A stretch of DNA of 64,000 nucleotides from Bacillus sp. PK3_68 (GTDB lineage: Bacteria; Bacillota; Bacilli; Bacillales; Domibacillaceae): assembly GCF_003600835.1 (NCBI RefSeq), contig NZ_NQYC01000002.1, forward strand, positions 1 through 64,000, in the 5' to 3' direction. Position numbers and translations under genes: made by a program. Shown one piece after another: positions 37,623 through 46,392 of the stretch; within the stretch, counting starts at the first letter, position 1, and every line of letters begins with the position of its first letter. The notes below the pieces were generated by a model, which was given only the letters and a program-made list of their open reading frames with translations, was not told the DNA's origin and ran no database searches.

Positions 37623-38596
37623 ATGAATTCCGAAAAAATCTATGATGTGATCATTGCAGGTGCTGGGCCGGCCGGTATGACAGCAGCGGTATATACTTCT
37701 CGTGCAAAGATGGACACCCTTATGATTGAAAAAGGCCTTCCTGGTGGACAGATGACAAAAACAGAAGATATAGAGAATTATCCAGGCTTCGACAAGATTT
37801 TAGGTCCTGAATTGTCCGATAAAATGTTTGAACATTCTAAAAAATTCGGGGCGGAATATCTGCGTGGGGCAATTGGGGAAATCAGAGATGGTTATCCTTT
37901 TAAAACGGTGATTGTGGAAGGCAAAGAATATAAATCGAAATCCGTCATACTTGCAACAGGAGCCCAGCATCGTCATCTCGGTGTTCCGGGAGAAATTGAG
38001 TTAGCTGGTTTTGGAGTATCCTATTGTGCGGTTTGTGATGGGGCATTTTTTGCTGATCAAGAAATTGTAGTAGTAGGTGGTGGAGATTCGGCCGTAGAGG
38101 AAGCGCTTTTTTTAACTCGCTTTGCTACAAAAGTAACGATTATACATCGTCGGGATCAATTGCGGGCTCAAAAAATTATTCAGAAAAGAGCGCAAGAAAA
38201 TGAAAAAATAGAATTCATTTGGAATCATACAGTAGAAGAAATTCTTGGCGACGGCATGGTCTCAGGGGTGTTAATCAAAGATAAATTTACAGGGGAGACT
38301 AAGGAGTTTCCTTGTAACGGTGTTTTTATTTATATAGGGATGGATCCTATAACTGATTGTGTAAAAGGTTTAGGCATTACAAATGAAAACGGGTATGTAG
38401 TTGTTGATAAAGATATGAATACTGCTGTAAAAGGTATTTTTTCAGCCGGAGATGTTAATGAAAAATGTTGCGCCAGATCATCACGGCAACCGGAGACGGC
38501 AGTATTGCTGCTCTATCCGCACAGCAATATGTAGAGGAGTTAGAAGAGGAACTGAGGGAGAAAGTGGGGGTTGAACATGGCAGCACCAGTTATTAA
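37623..38596 (+). CDS. trxB: Thioredoxin reductase of the reductase operon (one frameshift)
   Basis: About 323 aa once an A is added to the A5 run at about 38460-38464. The frame then reads E-K-M-L-R-Q-I-I-T-A-T-G-D-G-S-I-A-A to a TAA at 38594-38596. FAD motif G-A-G-P-A-G-M-T-A-A at the N-terminus; redox centre Y-C-A-V-C-D-G near residue 137; NAD(P)H site V-V-G-G-G-D-S-A-V-E-E. It reduces the operon's thioredoxin, which regenerates GrdA selenol. The repaired end overlaps the grdC start by 20 nt, which supports the repair. Confidence 0.9.
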
Positions 38597-40031
38597 GGGA
38601 GCTTCTTTTGTAATAACGCATACACCGAGTTTTGTAAGACACGGGTCAAAACCAATTCGAGAAATTGAGAAAAATAAAGAAGTACTTAATGATATTTTAA
38701 GTAACTTAAGAAGTTTTGACGATGCAGTTGCTTATCCAGCAAATCAAGTATTTATTGGCAATATAAGACCAGAACAATTAAAAGACTATGAAAGACCGTG
38801 GACAAACGTAAAGGTAGAAAAGGCAGAACGTTTTAGCCCATGGGGAGAAATTCTTCCTGAAGAAGAGTTTTACGGATGGTTGAAGATTGCTGATCGGTAC
38901 AAGTTAGTAGTTTTGGAAGAAAATTTTTTAGAACAGCAAGTAAAGAAAAGATTAAAAAAGCATCCGCTTATTACCAAAAAAGATTTGGAGGAAATAGGGG
39001 AAGGGGTTTCATTAGAAGAAATCAAAGAGCGGCTAAATCAAGGAGATGCTATTCCTCTTTATGTAAATAAAGATCAATTAATTGGGGTTTTTCTATCAGG
39101 GCATAATGAGGACAAAAATTTATCAGCTCATGTGCTTTTGGAAAATTTGAGCAATAAGGCATCCGGCATCGTAGCTATGAGGCACGCACTTCATGCTTTT
39201 GACGTTAAACCTGAGCAAATTGATTATGTGATAGGTTGCGATGAAGAAGCAGTGGGTGACCGCTATCAGCGAGGCGGTGGGAATATGGCAAAATCTATTG
39301 CTGAGCATGCTGGATGCATCAATGCTTCTGGATCCGATATTAAATCATTCTGTTGTGCACCAGCTCACGCGGTAAGTGCAGCAGCTGCCTTTGTGCAGTC
39401 AGGCATTTATAATGAGGTTTTAGTTATTGGCGGGGGATGCTTAGCAAAACTAGGGATGAAATATGCTGGAAACCTCTCTAAAAATATGCCAATAACTGAA
39501 GATCAAATGGGTGCCATTGCGATTCTAATTGGAAGGGACGATGGAAAGAGTCCAAAGATCAGAACAGATGCAATCGGAAAACATGAAATTTCTGCAGGTT
39601 CATCCAACCAAGCGATTTATCAGTCACTTGTAGTAAAGCCCCTTGAAAGAATAGGAAAAAAGATTATAGACATCGATAAATTTGCGGTGGAGCTTCATAA
39701 TCCTGATGTCACTGAGCCAAACGGAAACGGTAATGTACCTCGTGCAAACTATCGAACACTTGCTGCCATGGCAGTAATGAAAAAAGAAATGGACCGATCT
39801 GAGATTGATAGTTTTGAAAGCAAGCATGGAATGTTAGGTTTTTCCCCAACACAAGGTCATATTGCATCGGCTATACCATTTTTAGGTCATGCCAGAGATA
39901 TGATCATGAAAGGTGAAATAGAAAACTCTATGTTCGTTGGAAAAGGAAGCTTGTTTTTAGGGAAAATGACAGACCTTTCAGATGGAATGTCATTTATTAT
40001 AGAAAAAAATGATGGGAGGAATGTAGGATGA
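38577..40031 (+). CDS. grdC: Glycine/betaine/sarcosine reductase protein C beta subunit
   Basis: 484 aa. KAS/thiolase-fold subunit of protein C, which turns the acetyl selenoether on GrdA into enzyme-bound acetyl and then acetyl phosphate. Family blocks: G-A-S-F-V-I-T-H-T-P near the start, R-G-G-G-N-M-A-K, the cysteine region S-F-C-C-A-P-A-H-A, and H-G-M-L-G-F-S-P-T-Q-G-H-I-A-S-A-I-P near the end. ATG 38577 is chosen over the upstream TTG. It ends with ATGA overlap into trxA. The partner grdD, normally next to it, is not found in this window. Confidence 0.92.
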   Translation: MAAPVIKGASFVITHTPSFVRHGSKPIREIEKNKEVLNDILSNLRSFDDAVAYPANQVFIGNIRPEQLKDYERPWTNVKVEKAERFSPWGEILPEEEFYGWLKIADRYKLVVLEENFLEQQVKKRLKKHPLITKKDLEEIGEGVSLEEIKERLNQGDAIPLYVNKDQLIGVFLSGHNEDKNLSAHVLLENLSNKASGIVAMRHALHAFDVKPEQIDYVIGCDEEAVGDRYQRGGGNMAKSIAEHAGCINASGSDIKSFCCAPAHAVSAAAAFVQSGIYNEVLVIGGGCLAKLGMKYAGNLSKNMPITEDQMGAIAILIGRDDGKSPKIRTDAIGKHEISAGSSNQAIYQSLVVKPLERIGKKIIDIDKFAVELHNPDVTEPNGNGNVPRANYRTLAAMAVMKKEMDRSEIDSFESKHGMLGFSPTQGHIASAIPFLGHARDMIMKGEIENSMFVGKGSLFLGKMTDLSDGMSFIIEKNDGRNVG

Positions 40032-40345
40032 TTGAAGTCAATAAAGAAAATTTTGAATCTGAGGTTCTCCAAGCTGACCAGCCAGTTATCGTTGATTTTT
40101 GGGGGCCAAGTTGCCAGCCGTGCCTTAAATTGATGCCAGAGGTAGAGGCATTGTCAGAGGCATATGGCGATCAAGTTAAAATTGTTAAGCTTAATAGTGC
40201 AGAAAATCGAAGGGTTTGTATTAATCACCGCGTGATGGGATTGCCTGCTTTTTTAGTTTTTAAGGATGGAAAAGAAGTGAAGAGAATTGCAGGTGGAGAT
40301 TTGACAAAAGGTGATATTGAAAATCTTATCGTTCAAAGCATTTAA
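40028..40345 (+). CDS. trxA: Thioredoxin of the reductase operon
   Basis: 105 aa. Active site W-G-P-S-C-Q-P-C instead of the common W-C-G-P-C, as is typical of thioredoxins dedicated to amino-acid reductases. Cis-proline region G-L-P-A-F-L-V-F. It overlaps grdC by 4 nt (ATGA). It transfers electrons from TrxB to GrdA. Confidence 0.93.
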   Translation: MIEVNKENFESEVLQADQPVIVDFWGPSCQPCLKLMPEVEALSEAYGDQVKIVKLNSAENRRVCINHRVMGLPAFLVFKDGKEVKRIAGGDLTKGDIENLIVQSI

Positions 40346-40372
40346 AATTATAAATAGAAAGGATTGTTCGCT

Positions 40373-40840
40373 ATGGACTTAAAAAGTAAAAAGATTTTTG
40401 TTCTTGGAGAACGGGATGGTGTTCCTGCACCGGCGATTGAAGAATGCATGAAAGCAGCGAAAGCGGAAGTTATTTATAAAGACACCCAGTGCTTCGTTTG
40501 AACGGCTGCTGGCGCAATGGACCAGGTGGTCCAAGAAGAATTGAAAAAAGCAGCTGAGAAATATGGAAACGAAAATGTAGTGGTTATACTTGGTTCGCCA
40601 GACGAAGACAGTGCAGACATTTTTGCTGAAACTGTAACGGTTGGTGATCCCACATATGCCGGTCCGCTGGCAGGCGTGGCTTTGGGCCTTTCTGTGTATC
40701 ACATCCTTGAGGATGAAATTAAAGCTGAGATTCCGGAAGAAGTCTATCAAGATCAAGTGGGACTAATGGAACTCTCTCTGGATAAAGAAAGCATTTGCCA
40801 GGCGATTCAACAAGCAAGGGAAAAATTTCTTGAAGTTTAA
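40373..40840 (+). CDS. grdA: Selenoprotein A (GrdA), copy 2, in-frame UGA = Sec
   Basis: 155 aa with Sec at codon 43 (TGA 40499-40501), same C-F-V-Sec-T-A-A-G-A-M-D motif and same downstream hairpin. From residue 9 on it is identical to copy 1 except the C-terminus (K-F-L-E-V versus K-Y-L). It ends the operon before a strong terminator. Two copies suggest demand for a high dose of protein A. Confidence 0.95.
40397..40824 (+). repeat. Direct repeat, unit 2 (grdA body)
   Basis: Partner of 37174-37601. The regions outside (start codon context, last codons) differ, so the copied tract stops inside the coding region. Confidence 0.9.
40518..40533 (+). promoter_or_regulatory. SECIS element of grdA copy 2
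   Basis: TGGACC-AGGT-GGTCCA hairpin at the same distance from the UGA as in copy 1. Confidence 0.78.
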
Positions 40841-40901
40841 TCTATAAAACAGTTTCTTATTAAGTCGTTTTAAAAGTCTTTGATAAATATTGCGCTTTTA
40901 G

Positions 40902-40948
40902 GAAAACGCCGATTTTGTTCCCCCATAGCAATCGGCGTTTTCTTTATG
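40902..40948 (+). terminator. Terminator of the betaine reductase operon
   Basis: GAAAACGCCGATT pairs with AATCGGCGTTTTC (13 bp), followed by TTTATGT, 61 nt after the grdA2 stop. Confidence 0.88.
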
Positions 40949-41158
40949 TATTTAATGATTCAGCAGCTGCCTTTTGTTGAATCAGTTTTATTGGGAGCAA
41001 TGGAAAAGCTCGAGGATAATACATTTTCTATATGGAATAAATAATAGGAAAGAGAAATTAATTACTACTATTTATTTAGCAGATATTTTCGTTGTTTAAA
41101 TAAAAAATTAAACTCCTAAAAAATGATGAAAATTATTTTAATATTCAGATTTTAATTG

Positions 41159-41170
41159 TAATCGTGATTA
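41159..41170. promoter_or_regulatory. Regulon palindrome TAATC-GT-GATTA, site 5
   Basis: Perfect half sites 78 nt upstream of the decayed ABC-transporter genes, showing that the transporter once belonged to the same regulon. Confidence 0.7.
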
Positions 41171-41248
41171 TAAAATGATATTGTTTATATAAGCTGATTT
41201 TATCTTCATTATTATGTTTATTTATAATGTAAAAATGAGGTGGAGTTG

Positions 41249-41365
41249 ATGAAAAGGTTTTGGTTCGGAATTATTGTGATTAGTATGCTGCTGATTGGAT
41301 GCAGTAATGCGAATGAGAGCAGCTCCAGGAATAAAACTGTAAGCGAAGGATTTGCATACTCTTAA
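41249..41365 (+). pseudogene. Truncated lipoprotein gene (ABC substrate-binding protein remnant)
   Basis: 38 codons: a good GAGGTGG site, a hydrophobic signal peptide and the lipobox L-I-G-C followed by S-N-A-N-E-S. It then breaks off and merges into the phnC-like remnant. This is the front end of a lipid-anchored solute-binding protein; the body has been deleted. A PhnD-type protein is the natural guess given the next fragment. Confidence 0.72.
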
Positions 41366-41849
41366 TGAGTCCCAAATCCGCAGTGTACGGAGTGATATGG
41401 TACTGATTTTTCAATATTTTAATTTACTTCCCCGTATGAGTGTCCTTCAGAACGTACTAACAGAATCATTTAGTAGAAGAAGCCCTATTAGAAATACATT
41501 AGGAATCTTTTCTGGAGAGGAAAGAGAGTAGTCACAAAAGGCAATCGATGAATTGGAGCTTTCTGAGTATATTAATCACCATATTGAGGAGCTGAGTGGG
41601 GGACAAAAGCAACGTGTAGGAATTGCAAGATCGATGTTGCAGAAGCCAAAAGCATTGCTTGGTGATGAACCTGTAGCGAGTCTTAATCCGGGAATAGCTC
41701 GAAAAACCATGTAATTAATTGAATAAATACAAAAAATAGGCTGAGGACGATTATAAATATTCACAATGTCACATTTGCGAGGAAGTATGCTACTAGAATT
41801 ATTGCTTTAAAAGAAGGGAAAATTGTTTTCGATAGCTTGCCTACATAAT
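41358..41849 (+). pseudogene. phnC: PhnC-like ABC transporter ATPase remnant
   Basis: Translates to pieces of a phosphonate-type ATPase: Q-L/Q-loop part D-M-V-L-I-F-Q-Y-F-N-L-L-P, signature [13 protein letters not shown], degenerate Walker [14 protein letters not shown]-loop I-N-I-H-N-V and a C-terminal K-E-G-K-I-V-F-D. The Walker A part is missing and three or more stops interrupt it. Together with the lipoprotein fragment it marks a former phosphonate/oxyanion-type importer inside the selenium island. Confidence 0.78.
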
Positions 41850-42058
41850 TCATTAAAGATATATATCATCAAATTTATGGAACGAACTATTATTCAACTG
41901 CAAAAAAATCACTCTTTAAAAGTGTTAGGATATTCCTATCGCTGGTTATATTTTACAGATCAGAAATAAAGCAGAGGGATATTACGTGGGTATATTTCAT
42001 CCATTGTATATAAAGAATCATTTGTTGTGATTATCTTATGAAAGGGAAGGGCGGCCAA

Positions 42059-42616
42059 ATGGATATTCTGTTAATCCTATTGCTTCAATTAATTTATGTT
42101 CCAATATACAGCCTCCGCACAATCTTTTTAGTAAAGGAGAAGCAACTTATCGCTTCCATTTTAGGATTCGTGGAAGCTCTGGTATATGTATTTGGATTGG
42201 CAATTATCTTCACCGGTGACCAGAGTATCTTAGCTTTGATTATTTATGCAGTGGGTTTTGCTTTAGGAATTGCTATAGGAGGATATATAGAAGGGAAATT
42301 GGCCATCGGGTATACGACAATTGTTGTGAATTTAATCAACAGAAATGAAACCCTTATCTCTTTGTTACGTGAAAAAGGATTTGGCGTTACCTTATTCGTC
42401 GGGGAAGGAAAAGACAGCAAGAGGTATCAGCTTGAAGTATTGACTCTTAGAAGTCGGGAAGAAGAACTTTTTTCTCTCATTCAGGAGTATGAACCTTCAG
42501 CCTTTCTAATTTCATATGAAGCTAGAAAGTTTAAAGGAGGATACCTAGCCAAAGCAATTAAGAAAAAAACTAGAAACTTGAATAATAATGATAAAAAAAT
42601 GAAAAATATCTTATAA
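42059..42616 (+). CDS. UPF0316/DUF2179 membrane protein (YebE-like)
   Basis: 185 aa from ATG 42059. Three N-terminal membrane segments beginning L-L-Q-L-I-Y-V-P-I-Y-S-L-R-T-I, then a soluble domain of about 75 residues (DUF2179-type) and a basic tail. A GGGAAGGG site precedes ATG 42059; the 7 codons upstream are probably untranslated. Function unknown in the family. No obvious link with its neighbours. Confidence 0.8.
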   Translation: MDILLILLLQLIYVPIYSLRTIFLVKEKQLIASILGFVEALVYVFGLAIIFTGDQSILALIIYAVGFALGIAIGGYIEGKLAIGYTTIVVNLINRNETLISLLREKGFGVTLFVGEGKDSKRYQLEVLTLRSREEELFSLIQEYEPSAFLISYEARKFKGGYLAKAIKKKTRNLNNNDKKMKNIL

Positions 42617-42715
42617 AATAGTGTACTTAAAATACAAGTTAAGGTCATGTTGTGTTTTCTTCCAAGATAAGTGTAAGGGGCTAATTGAAAAGGTAACAGC
42701 CCCACCTTTTACAAT

Positions 42716-42755
42716 AATCATCTATCTATATTTCTTTTGAAATAGATGATTTTTA
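42716..42755 (+). terminator. Terminator-like hairpin before selD
   Basis: AATCATCTAT pairs with ATAGATGATT across a 15-nt loop, followed by TTTTATG. Likely ends the UPF0316 transcript. Confidence 0.65.
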
Positions 42756-42860
42756 TGATAATTAATTAGCAAAAAATAAAAAATAAGATACAATCAGGTT
42801 GATAGCATGATTTAAGCAAAACCCAATCTTTCATTAATAAATAGAATAGGGGCGATATCT

Positions 42861-43910
42861 ATGCAAAATCAAGAGAAAATTCGGTTAACATCCTGGTCAA
42901 CAAAAGGGGGCTGAGGATGCAAAATTGGTCCAAAGGACTTGGCGCAGGTCCTGCGCTTTTTACCGCCAAGAAAACCAGATGCTAATTTATTAGTCGGCTT
43001 CAATACATCAGATGATGCAGGTGTTTATAAGCTTACTGATGATCTAGCTATCATTCAAACAGTAGATTTTTTCACACCAATTGTAGACGATCCTTATGAT
43101 TTTGGACAAATCGCAGCGGCCAATTCATTAAGCGACGTTTACGCCATGGGAGGAAAGCCGACCACGGTATTGAATATAGTTGGTTTTCCTATAAAAAAAT
43201 TAGACCCTCTTGTTCTAAGTGAAATTATGAGTGGAGCTGCGAAGAAGGTAGAGGAAGCTGGGGCGGTTATTGTAGGAGGTCACTCAATCGATGATCAGGA
43301 ACCGAAATTTGGACTTTCAGTTACCGGAATAGCTCACCCAGACCACATTTATCGAAATGTGGGGGCACAGCCAGGTGATTTATTGATTTTAACAAAACCT
43401 ATTGGTGTAGGAATACTGACTACAGCTATAAAGCGAGAATTACTTTCCGAGAGTGAAATTTTTTCAGTAACTCAAGTGATGTCGAGGTTAAACAAGGTAG
43501 CCGCAGAAAGCTTAACTGGCTTAAATGTACATGCTGTAACTGACATAACGGGATTTGGTCTTCTTGGACATGCTCTTGAAATGGCCAAAGGCAGCAACGT
43601 TCATTTTACAATTGATTACAACGCTGTGCCTATTCTTGAAGGAACGATTGAATTATCGAAGGCTGGCATTATTCCAGGAGGATCGAAAGGAAATCATGAG
43701 TGGACAAAGCCTTCTATTAATTATGACGGATTGGATGGCACCGAGGAGCTGATACTATGCGATGCCATTACCTCGGGAGGACTCCTTGTCTCTATGCCTA
43801 AGAAGGATGCTGCTGAGTACGTTATGCGTATGCAATCAATTGGGGAGCTTGCCGCTGTTATAGGAGAAGTATCGGAAAATGAAGAGAAGAGTATTACCGT
43901 AATGAAGTAA
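42861..43910 (+). CDS. selD: Selenophosphate synthetase, itself a selenoprotein
   Basis: 349 aa with Sec at codon 18 (TGA 42912-42914) in the catalytic motif G-G-Sec-G-C-K-I. Cys or Sec is always found at that site. ATP-dependent formation of selenophosphate, the donor for SelA. Downstream the glycine-rich P-loop-like region and L-L-V-G-F-N-T-S-D-D-A-G-V-Y metal/ATP sites follow. The GGGGCGAT ribosome site precedes ATG 42861. A start inside the post-UGA frame (42939) would lose the active site. Convergent with selB. Confidence 0.95.
42927..42956 (+). promoter_or_regulatory. SECIS region of selD
   Basis: Two small hairpins follow the UGA: GGTCC-AAA-GGACT (42927-42939, one G-U) and GCGCAG-GTC-CTGCGC (42942-42956, perfect). 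The second has the GU-containing loop of the other SECIS elements here, with its loop 34 nt after the UGA. I prefer it. Confidence 0.6.
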
Positions 43911-43913
43911 AAG

Positions 43914-43946
43914 AAAATCCCTTTTTCTTATTGAGAAAGGGATTTT
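43914..43946. terminator. Bidirectional terminator between selD and selB
   Basis: AAAATCCCTTTTTC / GAGAAAGGGATTTT; A-rich and T-rich flanks serve both converging genes. It overlaps the last codons of selB. Confidence 0.75.
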
Positions 43947-45862
43947 ACTGGTGAATGAACCCACCTGCGTTTATTATCATCACGGACTGTTACTTTTTTC
44001 AGGTCAAGGAGTTCTAAAAACAAAACAAGGAATTTTCGGCTGGTATTCAGTGTACTCTTCGCCTCCTGCAACGTAAACGATTCCTTGTGCTTCCTTTTCA
44101 AAAGCGATATTAATTCATTTACAATAGTATGATGAATAAGATGTTTCTCGTCTAGCCTCTCAACTATTTTCTCTCTGATTATAAAGTCCAAAAAGTCTTT
44201 AGCAAGTGCATCGGGCATATTTGTTTGAGTGATAATCTCTTTGAAAGGCATCGGCTCCAACCCTTGGCTTTCTATCTGATTAATGACTGAAAGCATCTTT
44301 TTTTCCCACTGCTTTGGCATAGACGGCTGAAAAGTCTTTAAAAAGACACTTGGACCACTTAAACAAACTAGTCCTTGTGATTTCATTTGTTCTAAAACAG
44401 CATTGATCAGTTTTTCAGGATATAAATGTTTTAGTGTTTGAACAACTTCAGCTTTAGGAATTCCCGTTCTCAATGGATGTTGTTCATGATACTGGGCAGC
44501 TTGAGTGAAAATATCATTTTCTAATTGTGCAACAACGTCTCTTGAAATAAAATGCCCCTCCAGCCGGGTGATTTTATTGGTTAGTTCCCCTTCCTCCAAT
44601 AACCTATGCAACCCTTCTTCTGTTACCCCTAATTGCTTAATCATCTCCTCTGGGGTTAGCTGTTTATGGCGTCTGAGAAGTGTCATGAGCTGTTCTAGAG
44701 GGGAGTCTTTTTCCATCTGTTTCAATTTTTCCACTGTTTCTTTCCCGAACGGGTACTTCTCTCCAGAAACATTAATGATTTTTCCGCCTGCAAAAGTTTC
44801 CATTGGAGAGGGTCGGCGAAGAATAAACCGATCTCCTTTTTTTCCAACAATGGGCTCTTCGAGTCTAATTTGACAATAAACCGCTTCATTGGCGTGAGCC
44901 TCTAGAACATTTCGATCGAAGAAAACAAGTTTTCCCATAACCTCTGAAGTTCCAATGTGTAATTTAACGAGTTCCCGCTGTTTCAAAGAGTGACGCATTA
45001 AAACCGTAGTACGCATTACAATATCTATACAATTCGTAGTAGCATAGTGGTTTGAGTCAACAAGAACATGGCCTCTCTGCAATTTATCACGAGCGACCCC
45101 AGAGATATTTATTGCAACCCTTTGGCCAGCATAGGCTTGAGAGACCACTTGATTTTGAGATTGTAACTGTCTAATCTTCGCCTGGTAGCCGTCAGGTAAA
45201 ATAAGAATGGGCTGTCCTGTAGTAATCATGCCATCATAGATGGTTCCGCGTATAATAGTCCCGTGTCCTTGCAGAGTGAAAACCTGATCAATAGGCAAGC
45301 GAAAGGCCCCATCTATATCCTTTTGTGGAAGTTGTTCAAGATTTTTCACAATCTCTAATTTTAACTCTGTAATGCCACGCTTTGAAATTCCATCTACATA
45401 TATCACTTCAGCTGTGTTGAACACTGTCTCGTGAAGATAATCCTTTATTTCCTCTTTTGCTAGTTCTAGTTGTTCGTTATCTACCGTTTCAGCTTTAGTG
45501 ATAGCAATAATTGCTTTTTCAATACCTAGTAAAGAGAGAATTTCAAAATGCTCTTTTGTCTGAGGCATTATCCCTTCATCAGCCGCTATAGCCACAATGA
45601 CCAGGTCGATTCCCGTAACACCGGCTATCATTTGCTTGATAAATTTCTCATGTCCCGGTACATCGATAATAGAAACCTGATAATCCTTTTTTAAGTGGAT
45701 AGGGGCGTAGCCCAATTCAATTGAAATATTTCTCTCTTTCTCTTCTTTTAATCGATCTGTATCTACATCGGTTAAAGCTTTTGTTAGCGTTGTTTTGCCG
45801 TGATCAATATGCCCTGCAATTCCAATAGTGTAATAGCTCACCTTAAAACCTCCTATTACCAA
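43928..45862 (-). CDS. selB: Selenocysteine-specific elongation factor
   Basis: 644 aa. EF-Tu-like GTPase: G1 [10 protein letters not shown]3 D-V-P-G-H-E, G4-like T-K-A-E, then beta-barrel domains. The C-terminal third (about residues 400-640) consists of winged-helix repeats that bind the SECIS hairpin. It delivers Sec-tRNA(Sec) to UGA codons. The likely start is the second Met-like codon V-S-Y-Y-T-I-G or the ATG at 45862; an AGGAGG site lies close to the latter's downstream GTG, so the first 7-8 residues are uncertain. A partly matching regulon palindrome lies 67 nt upstream. Confidence 0.95.
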   Translation of the reverse strand: MVIGGFKVSYYTIGIAGHIDHGKTTLTKALTDVDTDRLKEEKERNISIELGYAPIHLKKDYQVSIIDVPGHEKFIKQMIAGVTGIDLVIVAIAADEGIMPQTKEHFEILSLLGIEKAIIAITKAETVDNEQLELAKEEIKDYLHETVFNTAEVIYVDGISKRGITELKLEIVKNLEQLPQKDIDGAFRLPIDQVFTLQGHGTIIRGTIYDGMITTGQPILILPDGYQAKIRQLQSQNQVVSQAYAGQRVAINISGVARDKLQRGHVLVDSNHYATTNCIDIVMRTTVLMRHSLKQRELVKLHIGTSEVMGKLVFFDRNVLEAHANEAVYCQIRLEEPIVGKKGDRFILRRPSPMETFAGGKIINVSGEKYPFGKETVEKLKQMEKDSPLEQLMTLLRRHKQLTPEEMIKQLGVTEEGLHRLLEEGELTNKITRLEGHFISRDVVAQLENDIFTQAAQYHEQHPLRTGIPKAEVVQTLKHLYPEKLINAVLEQMKSQGLVCLSGPSVFLKTFQPSMPKQWEKKMLSVINQIESQGLEPMPFKEIITQTNMPDALAKDFLDFIIREKIVERLDEKHLIHHTIVNELISLLKRKHKESFTLQEAKSTLNTSRKFLVLFLELLDLKKVTVRDDNKRRWVHSPVKSLSQ

Positions 45863-45928
45863 AAATTTGTTTTGTATGTAATGATCTCAATTTATTTTCT
45901 CAGAAGAAGAAAATTAGTTCGGTTATTT

Positions 45929-45940
45929 CTATCACGATTA
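45929..45940. promoter_or_regulatory. Regulon palindrome (CTATC-AC-GATTA), site 6 (selB)
   Basis: Ten of twelve positions match TAATCNNGATTA and the right half is extended (GATTATAA). The weakest of the set, but at the expected place before selB. Confidence 0.5.
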
Positions 45941-46040
45941 TAACATAATCAATATATATCATTCTAAATAATCATTTTATTTTAAATATTCTAAAATAAT
46001 CTATTGCAAATCATTAAAAGGTTATTTAAAATAGACTTAT

Positions 46041-46137
46041 GGGGGTGGTTGAGGTGCTGGTGCTCTTCCCGGTCTTCAAAACCGAGTGGGACGTCCGTGA
46101 GGCGTTCGGTGGGTTCGATTCCCATCCTCTCCCGCCA
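46041..46137 (+). tRNA. selC: tRNA-Sec (UCA anticodon)
   Basis: 97 nt. Eight-base-pair acceptor (GGGGGTGG with CCTCTCCC, one U-U mismatch and one G-U), then discriminator G and encoded CCA. Extended D arm with an inner U-U mismatch; anticodon loop CTTCAAA giving UCA (46076-46078). Long variable arm of seven pairs (GGACGTC / GGCGTTC, loop CGTGA). T arm GTGGG-TTCGATT-CCCAT. The 8+5 helix layout and UCA anticodon are unique to bacterial tRNA-Sec. It lies between selB and gbsB, on the opposite strand. Confidence 0.93.
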
Positions 46138-46167
46138 AAATACATATATTCGTAGATAAATAATACT

Positions 46168-46206
46168 AAAACTCAGCCGTTGGAATTTCCAACGGCTGAG
46201 TTTTTT
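46168..46206 (+). terminator. Strong terminator after tRNA-Sec
   Basis: About 17 perfect pairs (AAAACTCAGCCGTTGGA with its complement, 3-nt loop) followed by TTTTTT, 31 nt after the CCA end. Confidence 0.93.
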
Positions 46207-46325
46207 AGCGCCTTTGTTAATAAAGTTGAATTTAACACAATAAAAATGGACAGCCTTTTGTTAAACTTCATGTTATTGAGAAATAAGTGGCTTAATTGTT
46301 AGAAACACTGTATGAGTCCCATTGC

Positions 46326-46370
46326 ACCGGCTTTTAAAGAAGTCAGGCTTATTTAAAAGCCGGTTTTTTT
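46326..46370 (+). terminator. Second rightward terminator between tRNA-Sec and gbsB
   Basis: ACCGGCTTTTAAA / TTTAAAAGCCGGT (13 bp) followed by TTTTTTT. The T tract is on the + strand, so it is oriented with tRNA-Sec, not with gbsB that ends 23 nt to the right; a back-up terminator or a remnant of a lost gene. Confidence 0.8.
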
Positions 46371-46392
46371 CACACTATGATATAAGGTTGAC

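Noticed and set aside
38571-38576. TTG start for grdC six bases upstream of the ATG
   Set aside because: ATG at 38577 gives the normal family N-terminus; the two extra codons add nothing.
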